The position numbers and the translations under genes were made by a program. A stretch of DNA of 64,000 nt from Galbula dea (taxonomy: Eukaryota; Chordata; Aves; Piciformes; Galbulidae), in NCBI GenBank assembly GCA_013399015.1, contig VWZX01007020.1, forward strand, positions 1,302,001 through 1,366,000, written 5' to 3'. This document shows, piece after piece, positions 12,421-25,700 of this stretch. Under the pieces are notes generated by a model. It was given only the letters and a program-made list of their open reading frames with translations. It was not told where the DNA came from and made no database searches. How positions within the stretch are numbered: position 1 is the stretch's first letter; every line of letters begins with the position of its first letter.

Positions 12421-13740
12421 GCTTTTTTTAAGGAAGCCCTAAGGATTGTGTATTAGGTGGAAGTATCATGAATGTCGGAAAAAATGTTGGGAGTCAGGGG
12501 GACTGACTTCTGACATTGTCTCCCATTTGTAGAAGTACAAAATGAGCAATAGTTCTGTTGTGACTGTAATGAAATGTGTAAGCTGTAATTGCACAGATAG
12601 GAAAAGGCCTTGTTGGAGTTAACTAAGTGTCAAATTCCAGTTGTCTTATTTCTTATGTTTTGAGAAGTTCACAGATTTGCATTTGCAGTTTTATAGCAAA
12701 AAACTATAAAACTCTTTTCAGCAGGACCAGTAATACTATTACTGCATGTTCACAACAGCGCAAAAATCTTGAAAATAAATCCCTTCCATTTCCAGTTTCC
12801 ATTAAACTCTTAAAAGGAACAGTTGTATGAAAATAACCATAAAAAATGGTATTGCTAGCCTATTTGTTATCCTACTTGTTAGCTAAAGCATTACTGGTTA
12901 ATGGTATTGTTTAGACTTGTGATTATTCATTGCTAAATTTATTAATGATACTACTCTTTTAGTCTCTTACTGTAGCTGTTCAAAGCAGTCTGTGCACTGC
13001 AAGGCAGTTTGCTTAGGTTTTCTCTTTCATAATCATGGACATGAAATTTTAATATGAAGCCTTACTGGGGAAGAGTAAGGAGGATTTAGTCCTAAAAGCA
13101 GAAGGCAGAATGAAGTTTAAAATCTAAGTAAAGCTCTTAACTAAGCAGAATTTTGAAATATTTATCTAGATTAGTAACGATTTCCTCTGTGAGCACTGTA
13201 AAAAATGAAAATCTGGTATTACTTGCCTAAGGATGAAGCATGTCGTTACTAGAGATCTGTCTCTGCTATCTGTAGTCCCTTCAGTGGTCACTAGGTACCA
13301 ATTATCTTATTCTTTAGAGTGGCCAGTTTATTTGTATCAAAATTCGCTCCTTATGATCTTCACAAATGATGAGGAAAGAGGGATTTCTTTTTTTAATGTG
13401 GTAGAATTTAAAAAAATTTTAAAAAAACCCAACTCAAAGACCACTGCTGCTAAAACTTTTTAGTATACTTTTAGAAAAGCCTCCTTCCAGGCATGCTTTT
13501 TGCAGTGCTTTACCCGAAAGCATCTTTTCTACTTCTCTCATTTTTGTCAATGTAGTAACTATACCTCAAGGGTGTCTTCACCTCTTTCCTGCGTTCCCCT
13601 GGGCTTGAGGTTATTCCTTCCATACACAGAGACATCAAAATACTTGTCTACTGAAGTCTTTGCTCTCAGGACTTTGGAAATCAGACTCGATCTGGTCCAT
13701 TGTTCAGCTTACCACTAAATAAACAAAATATCTTTATGCT

Positions 13741-14960
13741 TAGTAGGAATGGAAATGTTTCGATGCTCGCCAGCTTCTACAGAGAAATCCATTTGCTCAG
13801 CCTTCAGTATAACAACATTCTTGATGGTTTCTAGGTGCTTAGCATCATTGTTTGCAGTTACCAGAAGAATGTGGAACACGTGGTAAAGGCCACTACATCA
13901 CAATATAAAGACTGTATTTCCCTGTGGTCTATCTAATTCTGACTTAGAACAAGTCATAGTACCATTCTTCTTTACCACCTTGGTGAAATATTTAAACAAG
14001 TTTACAAATGTGAAGAGGGCCTGTTCCAACTAATTCGGCCAGGAGACAACATCATTGAGTTTTCTGCATGTACCTACCCTTCTTAATTGCTAAAAATTTC
14101 ATGAAGAATTTTTGGCTTAGTGCAGGAGCTTGGCTGTAGAGCTGAAGTTACTGACCTTTGAAGCTGAAGAATACCTTGAAATCTATCTGGCGGATTATCT
14201 TCTGTACACTGTAGAGATGGCCTGAATCAAAACTTTACCTGTCAGGTTTCAGAACAAGTAAAAGGAAACCAAATGCAGCTTTTGAAATTTTAGTCTTGAT
14301 TTATTTTATTAAACTATTGTACTTGGAAGGATATTGGCCAGTCCACTTACAACAGTATGAAAATGTGCATTGATCAAGGCAGGTATCTTGGCAGGCAGAG
14401 TCAAAGAAGCCTTTTGGCAGCATCCTTTCATCTAGTGGTGCAGTGTGTGTGGAATCCCCCAGAGGTTACTGTCATTAATTACTCCCACAAGACTTGTGAA
14501 GGAGAAGGTTTGTCAGCACCAAACAGGAACCATGAAGTGTGTCTTTGATTGCAGTCTCATGTTTGGGAATGTAACTAACATCTTGGTTCAGCTGCCAACA
14601 CACTGGTGCTTAGTGATACTGAAGATGTTGCAGAGGGTGTTCCGCAGCCTTCTAGAAGCAGTGGCTCTAAAAATATCTCCTGTAGGAAAGTACCCCCTAA
14701 TGTTGCGGTGGTACCCCTCTGGTGTTGGGGTTACCACCACAGTGTCATAAGCCTTGTGATACTTAAATTTAGCTGAGAATTTGGGGTGGTTTTTATCCAT
14801 TTTCATCCTTTTACCTTTGATTTTTCCCTTATTTATAATCAAGACTTCAACATCTGTGTAAAAGGGGATCAGATCGACAGCAAAGGTATCAGCCACTTTT
14901 CAGAAGAAAAGAAGTGTTCGGCTTGGTCTTCATCTCATGTGATAATGGCCCGATGACCCA
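13741..14960 (-). pseudogene. possible decayed retrocopy or old coding relic, unidentified
   Basis: On the minus strand several segments read like protein, but in shifting frames. An open stretch of about 100 codons (14588-14896) includes FAVDLIPFYTDVEVLI and TVVVTPTPEGYHRNIRGYF. A segment around 13960-14090 reads FTFVNLFKYFTKVVKKNGTM, and one at 13745-13870 reads ETIKNVVILKAEQMDFSVEA. They are separated by stops and frameshifts with no splice signals that I could see. This pattern would fit a broken processed copy of a gene, but I cannot name the parent. A 20-T run at 14980-14999 lies at the wrong end to be the tail of a minus-strand retrocopy. It may be chance. Confidence 0.2.
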
Positions 14961-14979
14961 AACTTAGTTTTGGGTTTGG

Positions 14980-14999
14980 TTTTTTTTTTTTTTTTTTTT
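14980..14999. repeat. poly-T tract (20 T)
   Basis: Uninterrupted 20-T run after a ttttgggtttgg sequence. No AATAAA-type signal lies just upstream on the complementary strand, so it is not clearly the poly-A tail of a retrocopy. Confidence 0.9.
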
Positions 15000-17900
15000 A
15001 GTCTTTTTGACATGGAGATTAAAATGTCTTTTAGTTTGTCTGGTGATGTCCTCATTATAAAATTGAAGGCAGTTCAGCAAAGCCTGCAATGCATTTCCTC
15101 TTGGATGAGAGCCAGAGGATTCAGCGTGGTCATTCTGGCATTGTTGGTATGTTTTGTAGAACAGGTGTCTACATATGTGTAATAAATCTGGTTATGCTGA
15201 TAAATCTGAACAGATACGTATGTGTTACAGTGAACAAGGCTGGTAATTCACCATGTCAATAAAACAATATATAAGCTGAATTTCTGTAATGTGTGTAATG
15301 TACAGTAATTCTGGAATCTAATGGCTCCATTGTGTGAGCCATTTTTAAATTCCTGTTCAAGATGTTCTTGATCCAGATGTTCATGTATTTTTTTTTTTAT
15401 CACTAGCTGTCTTTCAGTTAAAATCTGCAAAACTAATCTCTTCTTGCTTACTGTGGTATCAGCCAGTCTGGTTAAACAGCAGCAGCCCATGACAAAGGAT
15501 GTAAAATTCATGAGGAAATGGAGAACTGAATCATACACATTAAAAATACATGTAGTAAAGTAAAATCATCAGCAGGGTTCTATTACCAGAGAGTCACTTT
15601 TCCAGGTGATGTTCCAGCCTATTCTTTGAAAACAAGAAAGCTTTTTAATCCTACCCGTATCACTTCTACCAGGCTGTTGCTAGTTAGTAACAGTTACTAA
15701 GATTCAGCAGTATCTTTGGTGCTCTGGAAATCTTAGAGGAACAGCCTCGCTATTTTACTGCAGTGTTTCATCATTAGCATTGTGAGGTTTGGGGGCTTCT
15801 TTTACACATTTTCTTACAAAATTTTTTAAGTTTCAGACTAATGTTCTGTAGGATTGACCTAGCTGTCATTATATTAATTTGGAGTCCTGTGACTTCCAGA
15901 GAAATGTAGAGGATCTTCAGTGCTTTGTGAAGATCGTGAACAGCTGAAAAAAAAAATAAAGCTCAAATGCTATAACCTCCGTGATTCTCATTACTGAATG
16001 AAAAAAATGAGACTTTGCAAGGAGTTATATTGCATAGTCAGCAAAAATTCTTGAGACCCAAAGGGTATGCTGTAGTTTGGACTCCATTCCTCAAGTGTCT
16101 GAAGCATTCAAGGGTTGCCTCCAACTATGGGAAGAGCTAGCAGCTGTGACAGAAACTGTCACAGAAAATCCTGGATTCTCTACCAATTTGGAGTTTTTCA
16201 ATAAAGGCATCCAGGCTGGATTGGACTGCTCTATTTGGAAAAGCCAACTTCCCTAGGAGGCCACCTGGATGTGAGTTGATAAATGGGATCATAGCAGGCT
16301 GTTTTCTTCTCTCTAGGACAGTTTGGCTTTGCAGATGAGCCCTGAGAATAGTTCTGATCCTGAGCAAACTTGTCCTAAATATCTTTGCACAGGGGAGTTC
16401 ATACATTGCTCCTGTTGACTGCCATCTTCCTGCTTAGGATATCCAGCTAGAGCTAAGGGTAGCTTAGTTGAATCAACAGCTTTTTCAATTTATTTTCAGA
16501 TTGTTTTGATCATCCTGAGTTTAGGAGTGTAAATTCCCCTTGGGGTCTGTCTGAGCTGCTGGATGAGAACAAGGGAGTTGTTCAGTGCTTTGTCTGAAAA
16601 AACAGATACGTGAATCCTCCTTAAACTGGGATTATCACTTCAAGTAAAGGACTTTTATATATCCTCATGGAATGATAGTCAGTTAATTGTAGAAGCTGAT
16701 TCTCTTAGCTGTGCATTGTGGGGAGTCTGCAAATCTAAATTCAAACTTCTAAAGAGCATTAGGATCTGTAGATAAAAGGCTTGATGCACTGGAAACCTGA
16801 AAATTCCAGTATGCTTTTGAAGGCAGTGTTTGTTGTGGTCTCACTGCATCTGGCATTAATGTGAATAGTTAAGAATTGACATGGAGAGAAAGTATTATAT
16901 AGCAGTGAGTTACAGGTTTGATCAGGAGGAAGAAAGCTTGTGTGAATCAGGTTCCTGCCCTGGGATCTGTAGTGTTGCCAGTCTCTGGACATATGTGGAT
17001 AATAGTCCTGGGAACAAGTTCCAGTTTAAAGCAAATGCTGGCATAAAGGTAATCTTTGGCTGAGGCTCCATCCATTCCACCAGGTAATAGAAAGTAGTAT
17101 ATCTAGACAAGTAGTTATTTGTTAGAATTTTTATGTGTGTTTACATGCACAGGATGACTTAGACTTTTATATATAAAATTTATGTGAATTAAATAGTGTA
17201 CAAATTTGTGTATATATTCTTGGGATTTTTTTTGTTGTGAAATCTAAAGTACCAAGATATAAAACTATTGAAAGACTTTTTCTTGTGGAATTAATGTTAT
17301 ATTCTATACTTACTTACCAAGTCAACAAATAAAATAAACACTTGCACATACATTCTGTTTGCCATTTCTGTGCTCAGAAAAGTTTGTGTGTTTATTGCCT
17401 CTCTCAGCCAATGAATGATGACACAGCATTTCCACCACTGAAGAAGATTAATTTGTTGTGCAAAAGTTGATGATACTAATTGATCTACTTGAGCTGTTTT
17501 CCTGAGTCCCTGTCCAGTCAGTGTGGTATTGATGTAGGAGTAGGTGAACAAGCCTTAGATGCCCAAACTTCTTGAAGTAAATCTCAAGAGCATGGACAGG
17601 GTGCATCACAACATGGATGCAGTATGCAGTGAATGTTATGCTTGCAGTATCTTGGACCTTATTTGAATAAAAATACTGAAAATGTGTGGAATGAATGAAG
17701 AACTGGATCAGAGTTGAATTAATTGTTCCAGCTTTCAAGTGAGGCTGGATTTAAATTACTCTGCTTCTAATTTAGAATTGGAAGAGTTTTTAGAAATGAA
17801 AACTAAACAGAAACAGAGGATTGAAAGTTACCATCTGGTTGATGGGAGAACAGTCTTAGGCTTTTGGCAAGGTCCACTGTGTATATTCTCTGAATGACCA

Positions 17901-20900
17901 ATGTAAAAATAGTTTTCACCATGTATTAATGTCTTGTGCTTGCATGAATACAACCTCTAGGCTACAGGTACGTGGCACCTGTAAAACAGTGACATAGCAT
18001 ATATGACGCAGATCAGATTAAGGAAGGAACAAACCAGTTTTTGTTGATGATATCTCTGGTATTTAGAAAGAATTGCACCAGTTTTTGTCACTCTGAAATG
18101 CATGCAATACTAGCAAGACCCTTCATGCTAGCCTTTTTTTTCAGTGATGATGCACACTCTTTTGTACAAGAGAAAGAAGCTAATTAAGTCCTTTACAAAT
18201 ACATGTGAAATGCACAATAAATAAAATCTTTTAAGAGTGCTGCTTAAGGTTATGGTGTTCATCTTGGCATCAGAAGAAAATTTCAATTATAATCCCAGCA
18301 CAGTGAATGGTATCATAATAGTTTTCTTTCTCTTGATGTATTGGTAGTTTACCATATAGTAGTGTGAGGTATTGATTTGTTTTGTGGCTATCTAGGAATA
18401 TGGTATACTGTTCATACTCTGTATTCTTCAGACTGAAATGGTTTGGATGCCTCTGTTTTATTGAGGTCTGGGGCTACATTAAAATGTTTTACGTTACTCA
18501 TCTGTCAGGTTTTTTGTAACCATATCTGAATTGTCTGAAATGCCCTTCTATCCCAAACCATTCAGACTGTTTTAGAGTCCCTCAGACATCAAGTCCTGAC
18601 AGCAGACTGTCCTGTATGTTCATGTGTACTTTGGTTCTCTTATGGAAAGTGCAATTAGAGAACAATGATTTAGCCTTTGGGTTGACATAGACTTCAAAAG
18701 TACTACAGTACTATTCTGTTTTCATCTGCTGCTGTTGTCTTATCCAAGTATTATAAATACCTCTCATTTCTCTCCAGTTAATCTCCCAGCTCTCTCAGAG
18801 GTGTAATGCAGTGTCCATTAGCCATATGAAAACTTGTATCTAGGAGGGAAGAAGAAGAGTTATTTCTCTTAGTCAATCGAAGTGTGGGAATTTGGAGAGA
18901 CAGACTGTAATTAATTATTGAGCTTGCATTTTGGCCAAGGCTCTGTTAGACTGAGAGTTACAGTTTATGAATTTCTTTCATTGTTGTGATGATAGGAGGA
19001 GCAGGAGGGAGACAAGACAGTGGCATTTGGTCCTAACAGAGACAGTTTGGACTCTAGCTGTGGCAGTGTATTTCAGTTGTCACCATTTTAAGCTGGTCTG
19101 CTTTATGTGGTTGTGACAGGAGGATGGGGGGTAAAAATGATAGCACAGCTTCAAGTGAAATTATTTGCAGGGAAAAAAATGGTTAATTATACATAAATCA
19201 AGCTCACAAAAAACAACCAGAGCATGAAAGAGCTACAGTGCATGCCCTCTGCCTTTCACAGGCCGTTTCCAATTCACTTGGTGCTTTGTGTTGCTTTTCT
19301 GAGGCAATTCTTTTCACTTTATGTGCATCAACACACATCTTGTCATAATTTGTTGATGGTAACTTTTGGGCCAGATCTAGGAGGTCTCGAGTAGACTGTT
19401 TAGCAATTAGATCAAATATAAATGAAGAAGTTGCAGAATAAATTACAATATATTTTATATTATTCCCTTGCTAGCTCTGGAGTTAATTTCTGTAGGGATA
19501 AAATAATCACAGTGACAAGTATTAAGGCTGAATGCATACAGAATTGGGGGGGAAGAGAAGGTATGGTATCCATTGAGGCCACTCCTCTGCCACTTTATTG
19601 TGAGCTTATGCCACATCAGTTGGAGCTACAGGGAATAGTTTTATGCAGTGGAGAAATGGGACTGGAGAGTAGAAGACAAGTACATCTCTTCTGAAGTTTC
19701 AGTTTTGTTTCTTTTCATCACCAAAATTCTTCAAAGGTTGTCTAATGGTTTACATTAAGATGATGGAATAAAACTGTTCAGGGTCCTAACTTTTATGAAT
19801 CTCTTGTTTTTATTTGTGTCTTCTTAATGCATGGTATGCAAAGTCCCAATATGTTGCTGTTCTTAAATAAGAAAAATAACAATTCACAGAGAAGTAGACC
19901 TGTTCTGTCTCTAAGGAAATGCTTGCATTCTGAAAAGGTTGTAGCACTGTGCTGTGTGATGAATGGTTCTGCTGTCCTTGTGAAACACAACATACTTCAT
20001 CCTGTTAAAATTAGAACTACTTAAGAGAGACAGCAATTATGAAATTGCAGATGATCTCTCTCCTGGGAGAACGTGATTCTCTTTGCTGACAGAAAGCTGG
20101 CATTAATAAGTGCATAATCAATGAAAATAATATTGTCATGAAGGCTACTGAAGTTTATATCTGTGAAAATAAATTATATTGTGTGGGTTAGGAAGAAAAG
20201 TAGGGTCCAACTGCACTGCCAGCATTCCTTTTCATCTTCTGACTTTTAGGCTAATTAATTATGTAACCAGCTAGTTGTGGAAAGTGGAATTCACTGCTGA
20301 AAGGAGAACAGGTGAAAGTGAGAAAAAGGGAAAAAGAAAAATATTATAATCAGTAATTTAAATTAATACATTTCTATAAATATTTCTAAGTATAATCTCT
20401 GGGTACAACCTTGAACCCCCAGTCACAGAAAGTTCTCTGCCTTATTTCATTGCATTTCGACTCCAGACTATGGTGTAGTTGCATGCATAATGTCTGCTCT
20501 GTATTGAGCAACCAACACAAGAAGGGTCAATGATTAACCAGGGTTTGCGGTTCTTTTCTGGCTGTTGCTCAAGAATCACTGCAGAAATCAGTGAAAACCT
20601 TCAGAAATGCTCCTGTGCTGTCCCACTTGCCTGCCTGCAGAGGATAGCAGTTCAGGACTTCCCTGTCTTTGCCATAGCGTTCTGGCAGGATGAGCTTCAG
20701 TGCGCCAGCATGTTGCAGCCACAGTGGAGCAAATACTCTTGAGCTGGGTTTGAGCTGTGGCAGTTCCAAAGGCAAGAAGGGCACAGGAATTTTGTCTGTA
20801 CTGACTGTGCTGCTGCTATTGCTCAGTAGTAGGTGGCTACCGTGGTGTGTGCTGGGCTACACAGTAGCTATAGAGTAAACACAGTGTTTGTCTTTCCAAA

Positions 20901-22079
20901 TGTTTTTGTGTAATGTTGTGTTCTCAGATGGGATTGGTAGCTCCAGTATCTTCTCCCCATGACTGCTGAAATGAAGTTGACTGTAGCTGGATTTGTAAGG
21001 AAACAGGGAAGATTTTCAAAGGCATAAGTTTCCTTAAAAAACTCAGTGAGAGCTACCCACCTGACTGCTGTTTGAGGTACTTCAAATTGTCTTTCTCCTT
21101 TTTCATACATAGCTTTCTAATAATGGAAAAAGAGGGGTAAGTTTATATACCCTTTAAAAAGAGGGATCTTGTCCTGATAACCAGGAGTTTGTTTCTGACT
21201 GCAGTTATGGGGATGCTTAGAGTCTAAATAACAACATGCCTGCACAGGATTGCCTAAATATTAAGGAGCAGCATGTTATAGTCAATATCTGAGAACATGA
21301 GCTTTGCATTGCTCATTTCTGGGTTGTCATGTTGTCATATCCTTTTAAGTGTTTTATTTAAGTGCTGTACACACACAACACCCAGAGTTTGCAAAGTCAG
21401 TCACTGTCCCCCACCCGTGACCCTGTCTGCCTGCTGAACTCATTAGCCAAGTCACTTCATTCAGATAATTAAACCCTCTTCTTTTTAACCTCTTCTTCAG
21501 GGAATCCTGCTCTCTGTTCTCTGCATAAGTGGTCTATATGGGCTAGGTATGCCTTCTTTCTTGTCATCTTATCAGGAGATTTCCTCCCTAGGAGTGTGGG
21601 TCAGCTTGTTTCTGCTCTCAGCGCTGTATGATCTCCTTCCCAGGCTGTGGCACGGGCACCAGCAATGTCAGGGGAGGCATCTCACCTTCCCCTGCTCCTG
21701 TGGGGATGGTGCTTGTCTGTGGCATCTGGCATTAAACTCCAAGTCCAGCAGCTCTGACAGGTTTGCAAAGGTTTGGAGTGTCATTAGATTTGAACTGTTT
21801 TTAACTGGGCTGGCAAAAGCCACTTCTCTGGCTAGAATGCACCTGAGGAGACTTGAATTCTTGAAGGAAGAGTTATCAGATACTATTTTCTCATTGTAAA
21901 ACAATGTATTTTTATCTTGGAAATCATTGAACCATTTTGGCTGATGTAAGTAAAGAAACAGCCTAAGGAACACATCCAACATGGGAAGTTTCATTTTCTG
22001 GCAAAATTAAAAGCAAGTGAAAATCAGATCTTATGGGAAGCATTGGATAATTCTTAGTAACAGGCTTTGTCACAGTTCA
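15000..22079. other. 7 kb non-coding region
   Basis: Unique AT-rich DNA with no recognised exon, RNA gene or interspersed repeat. ORFs such as those near 15248-15538 and 16137-16406 on the minus strand, and near 19422-19694 and 21549-21899 on the plus strand, show no known domain or consistent splice signals. GC content rises slightly at 20.5-21.0 and 21.4-21.8 kb without CpG enrichment. Confidence 0.55.
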
Positions 22080-22500
22080 CACCTATGTGTATTGAATTTG
22101 TAAGAATGCTTTCTTTCAACCTGCATGCAACTTGCACACATTCTTACCCTGTGCATTCTGCTGAAATGCATATTGTTTAATTCAATAATCCACTTAACAT
22201 ACATAGGAATCACTGTATTTTAATGTGACTGCAGCTAATTGCATGTGTTGTTAAACCTCTTAATTGCTTATCATCTCTTTGCCTAGTTTGAGTTTTATAA
22301 CAGCAAATGGAGGAGCAAATGCTCAATGTCCTTTATAACTATTACTAGTAGACATATTAGAATAATTAGACATTTTTTGTCCCTCCTCAAAAACGTGCAG
22401 TAAATTTATCGTATGAAAAGTGAGTAATTGGAATGCTATTGTGGCGCAGAAAGCTGTCTTGCAATTAATGATTCTGGAAGACAATAATTTAGTGGAAAGA
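22080..22500. promoter_or_regulatory. candidate conserved non-coding (enhancer-like) block
   Basis: This stretch is dense in homeodomain, POU and related cores without simple-repeat structure. Seen: gctaattgcatg, taattgcttatc, aatgcatattg, several taatt/attaatg strings (for example ttgcaattaatgattctgg), and runs such as aaacgtgcagtaaatttatcg. The texture resembles vertebrate conserved non-coding elements, but conservation cannot be tested from one sequence. Inference only. Confidence 0.25.
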
Positions 22501-22685
22501 CTTCAGTCTTCATTCTTCTAATACATAATTCTGGTTATTTCCATATTGCGTTGTTCTCAGTGGGAGTCAGAGGAAGTCTTTGGCTGAATTTTCTCTGCCC
22601 ATAGCTAAGAGACTTTGTTGTATTTTCATTATGTTTGCCTCACATAATCACTCACTGTTAATGTCAAAAAGCCTTTGATTTTTCT

Positions 22686-22709
22686 CTGTGTGTATGTGTG
22701 TGTGCATGT
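22686..22709. repeat. short (TG)n microsatellite
   Basis: Interrupted TG repeat (tgtgtgtatgtgtgtgtgca). Simple sequence only. Confidence 0.85.
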
Positions 22710-25700
22710 CCTAAACAATAAGCTAATCCAAAATGAAATGTGATTTATTGCCTTCTGACCTTACATACAGCTTTTCCTTGTACAAAACAGCATATGAGTT
22801 TGAGTGTTAACTGCATCTTGGGCACAGGTAACTTCTCCTCCTGTGTAAAGTGTCTGCATTCCTAGGCAAGGTTAGTGATCTGGTCTTTTTTATTTGGATG
22901 GCCTCTCTTGCCCACGTTCTTTATAATGATTTTTTTCCCTGTGTTCAGGTAAGCTTCCCAGACCAACTCAAGCTTTGTGGAGAGAACTCTGTATTTACTG
23001 TGTCCATGGGTTGGCAACGAATTTCATCTGGCCCTAGTACTCCTAGGACCAGATTGAAAATGCCAGAGTGCTATGGCAAAAGCAGCAGTAAGCATGAACA
23101 TCTTCCCTGCAGCTTGTTTGTTCTGATGGGTTCACACTGTGCCACTGGGACAAGTTTAGTGTCGAGAGTGCTGAGGCAGGAAGGCTGGAACTTCCTGGAG
23201 AAATGTAGAGGAGGAAGGTAGCGTGCAGAGAACACTGCCTTAAAGCTTAACATTTTCAGAGAAGCTGTCTGCAGGAATGCTGTAGGCGTGGAGGAATGAT
23301 GATCTCCAGAGATCGCTCTGGCTACACCCTGGGATGTATACCCATTTATGGGAAGAGTTTGCTCACAGCATTATAGGTAGAGCTGTGTAAATTTGAGTGG
23401 CCTAACTGAAGCCAGAGAATCATTGCCCAGAATTAAACAGTTTGATTTGGGATTTTGAGTCCAGAACCTCTATTAGTTCTCTGGTAGACATAGTAGATCG
23501 TTGCTGCTTAGGGCACACATGAAGAAAACAATTAAAAGAAAAAAAGTAAGCAAAGCATTTGGAAATTCAGTGTCTGTGCACAGCATGTACAAGCCTTCTA
23601 GAAACCCTTTGTGAGAGAAAGGATGTGCAGTTAAAATGGCAATTTGGTTTTTTGGACAAATTCTTCTGGAAGAAGGGAGATCACTGACTCAATACTAAGG
23701 TGGTCATGATGAGAGTAGTCATGATTACTTTACTTTTCTGGTTATGCTTGCTGTCCTACCTTGGCCAATTTTTCCTCCTCTGCTAGTATTTTCATGGTGG
23801 GCAGAGCCAAGGATGATTTTGCACATACGATGGCACCATGCCTTGCAGCACATTGCAGTGTAACGGGAAATGATGGAAGAAAGAACAAGAAGGAGATGGT
23901 GCCGGGGCGGAGAGAGAAGAAGAGAGAGCACAGTTGTACTGTACTGCTGTGCGGTAATAAAGGATCATACATTAGGGGTGAAGCTGGCTCTCATGTGTAT
24001 TGGGGTCTGCACTACACATGCTGATGTGCTGATCATGGCCAGTGACCTCATCCTCTGCAGGTCTGGATGTCGCAGTAGTTAGGGTTTGCCAGCCAACAAC
24101 TGACGTTCTGGAGGAAAGTGAAGGCTGATTACTTTTGGCAGAGAATCCCCACTCTTTGCAGAGTCACTCGGAGACTTGTGAAGACCATGAATCTTACAGT
24201 CTTTTCTGTTGCAGGGCTTTAAAGGTGGATTACAGATGGAATAAATTCATCTTCTGGGTATTTCATTACTCAACTAAACCTGCTTTCTGTTCATGCTTGA
24301 ATGAGCTCACTCATTTTGATTCCTGTACTGTGCACTCTTTCTTTTTCCTTTTATTTTTCCTGGACTATCTATTATAGAGTCCCCAGAATCCAATACCGTA
24401 CTAAGTCGATTCAGACACAGAGGAGTGGTGATGCCTGTTCCACATGTAGGCTGATGGGAATGTCAGCGCTCCTTGGAAAGGGTCATGACAGTCTTGATCA
24501 CCAATTTAAGTCTAGGCTGAGTCTCTGTCCCTGCAGATGCTCTCAGCTGGATGCAAGGTTGTCAGGATGTCTTACCTGAACTAGGACTTTGTTTGTAACT
24601 CATCTTTTCTGTGCAGAAAAAGGTGTACTAACAGGAACCAGCAGGGCTACTGAGCCCTGCCCAGGACGTGCCAAGGCCTCATAAACATTTTATGCTTGCT
24701 CTTAACGTAGTTCTGAGATGGCAGTGATTGGGTTTTCCATTTAGAGGAATTGATTTTTAGGTTCATTTAATAGTTCAGCATCTAGCAGTCCTTGCTACCA
24801 TATACTGTAAGCATATACAAAACTTTTCTGTGGTCCCCATGGCTGTGCAGTAAAGATGGAACTGTTGACCCCAAGAGACAGAGCATTTTCCCATGAATTC
24901 TTTGCCCAGTCTGTTCTCAAATTAGCTGATGATGGAGAAGAGGGAGGATGAAGAGGAAGAATAGCATAATAAAACTCGTCTGTTGCATCACTTACAATTC
25001 TCAAAGAATGTTTGTAAAAATTGATGTTGCTTCTCTTCAGTCTGCTTGGGGGCACATGTCTTTAGTCAATTAAATCCTGTTTTATTTAATTTTTTTTCCA
25101 GTAAGGCTTCCTAAATGTCTTTCTGCTGCTATGTGTATCTGGTGTCATTTTACTATCTAAAATAATAGGACAAGTTTTGCATATTTAGGTATACATTAGA
25201 TAAGAAAATAATAAAGGGAAACACGAAATTATTGTTAAAAATAGGATTTAAAAATTGAGGTACTCTGAGTGTAAGTCACATGAGTCTGACTTGTCTGACT
25301 AGTTTTAGATCATGCAATTGGAAAAAAAAATGGAAAAGAAGCCTAAGTACATGCTAGCCTTTCAGATATGACATTCTGTTATTCTAGATAACACAGAATA
25401 TTATCTAAAATTCCGTATTTCCTTTTTATAATCATCTTTCCAGTGTTAGGAGGGCAATCAAGATAAAATATGATATGAATGGCTATTTTACCTGCTAGCT
25501 GTTAAAAATTATTCTGGTAATTTGTTCTTGAGCAGGTGAGCGTGGCTGTTCTTACTGTAGTCCCTATTTTTCATTTACAGTAGAGATACTAATCTGGCAA
25601 ACTGTACTTACTTTGTGTCTCAAAAACTGCTCCCCAAAACACAAACTAAAAAAACCCCAAACTGGTGAGATATCTATAGGCTAGATAAAAATCATTTTAT

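Larger units (their letters stand above)
11863..13740. other. non-coding DNA with small duplications
   Basis: AT-rich unique sequence. It includes tacaagtaatgtag repeated with a 21-bp period at 12151-12185 and a (T5-6)ACTTA repeat at 12389-12420. No exon or interspersed repeat could be supported. Confidence 0.6.

Noticed and set aside
14980..14999. Poly-T as the tail of a minus-strand retrocopy lying to its right
   Set aside because: No AATAAA-type signal on the complementary strand and no recognisable coding body at 15000-15540.
21440..21500. MIR-like sequence around agccaagtcacttcattc
   Set aside because: A single short resemblance, not followed by the CCTCATCTGTAAAATG core.
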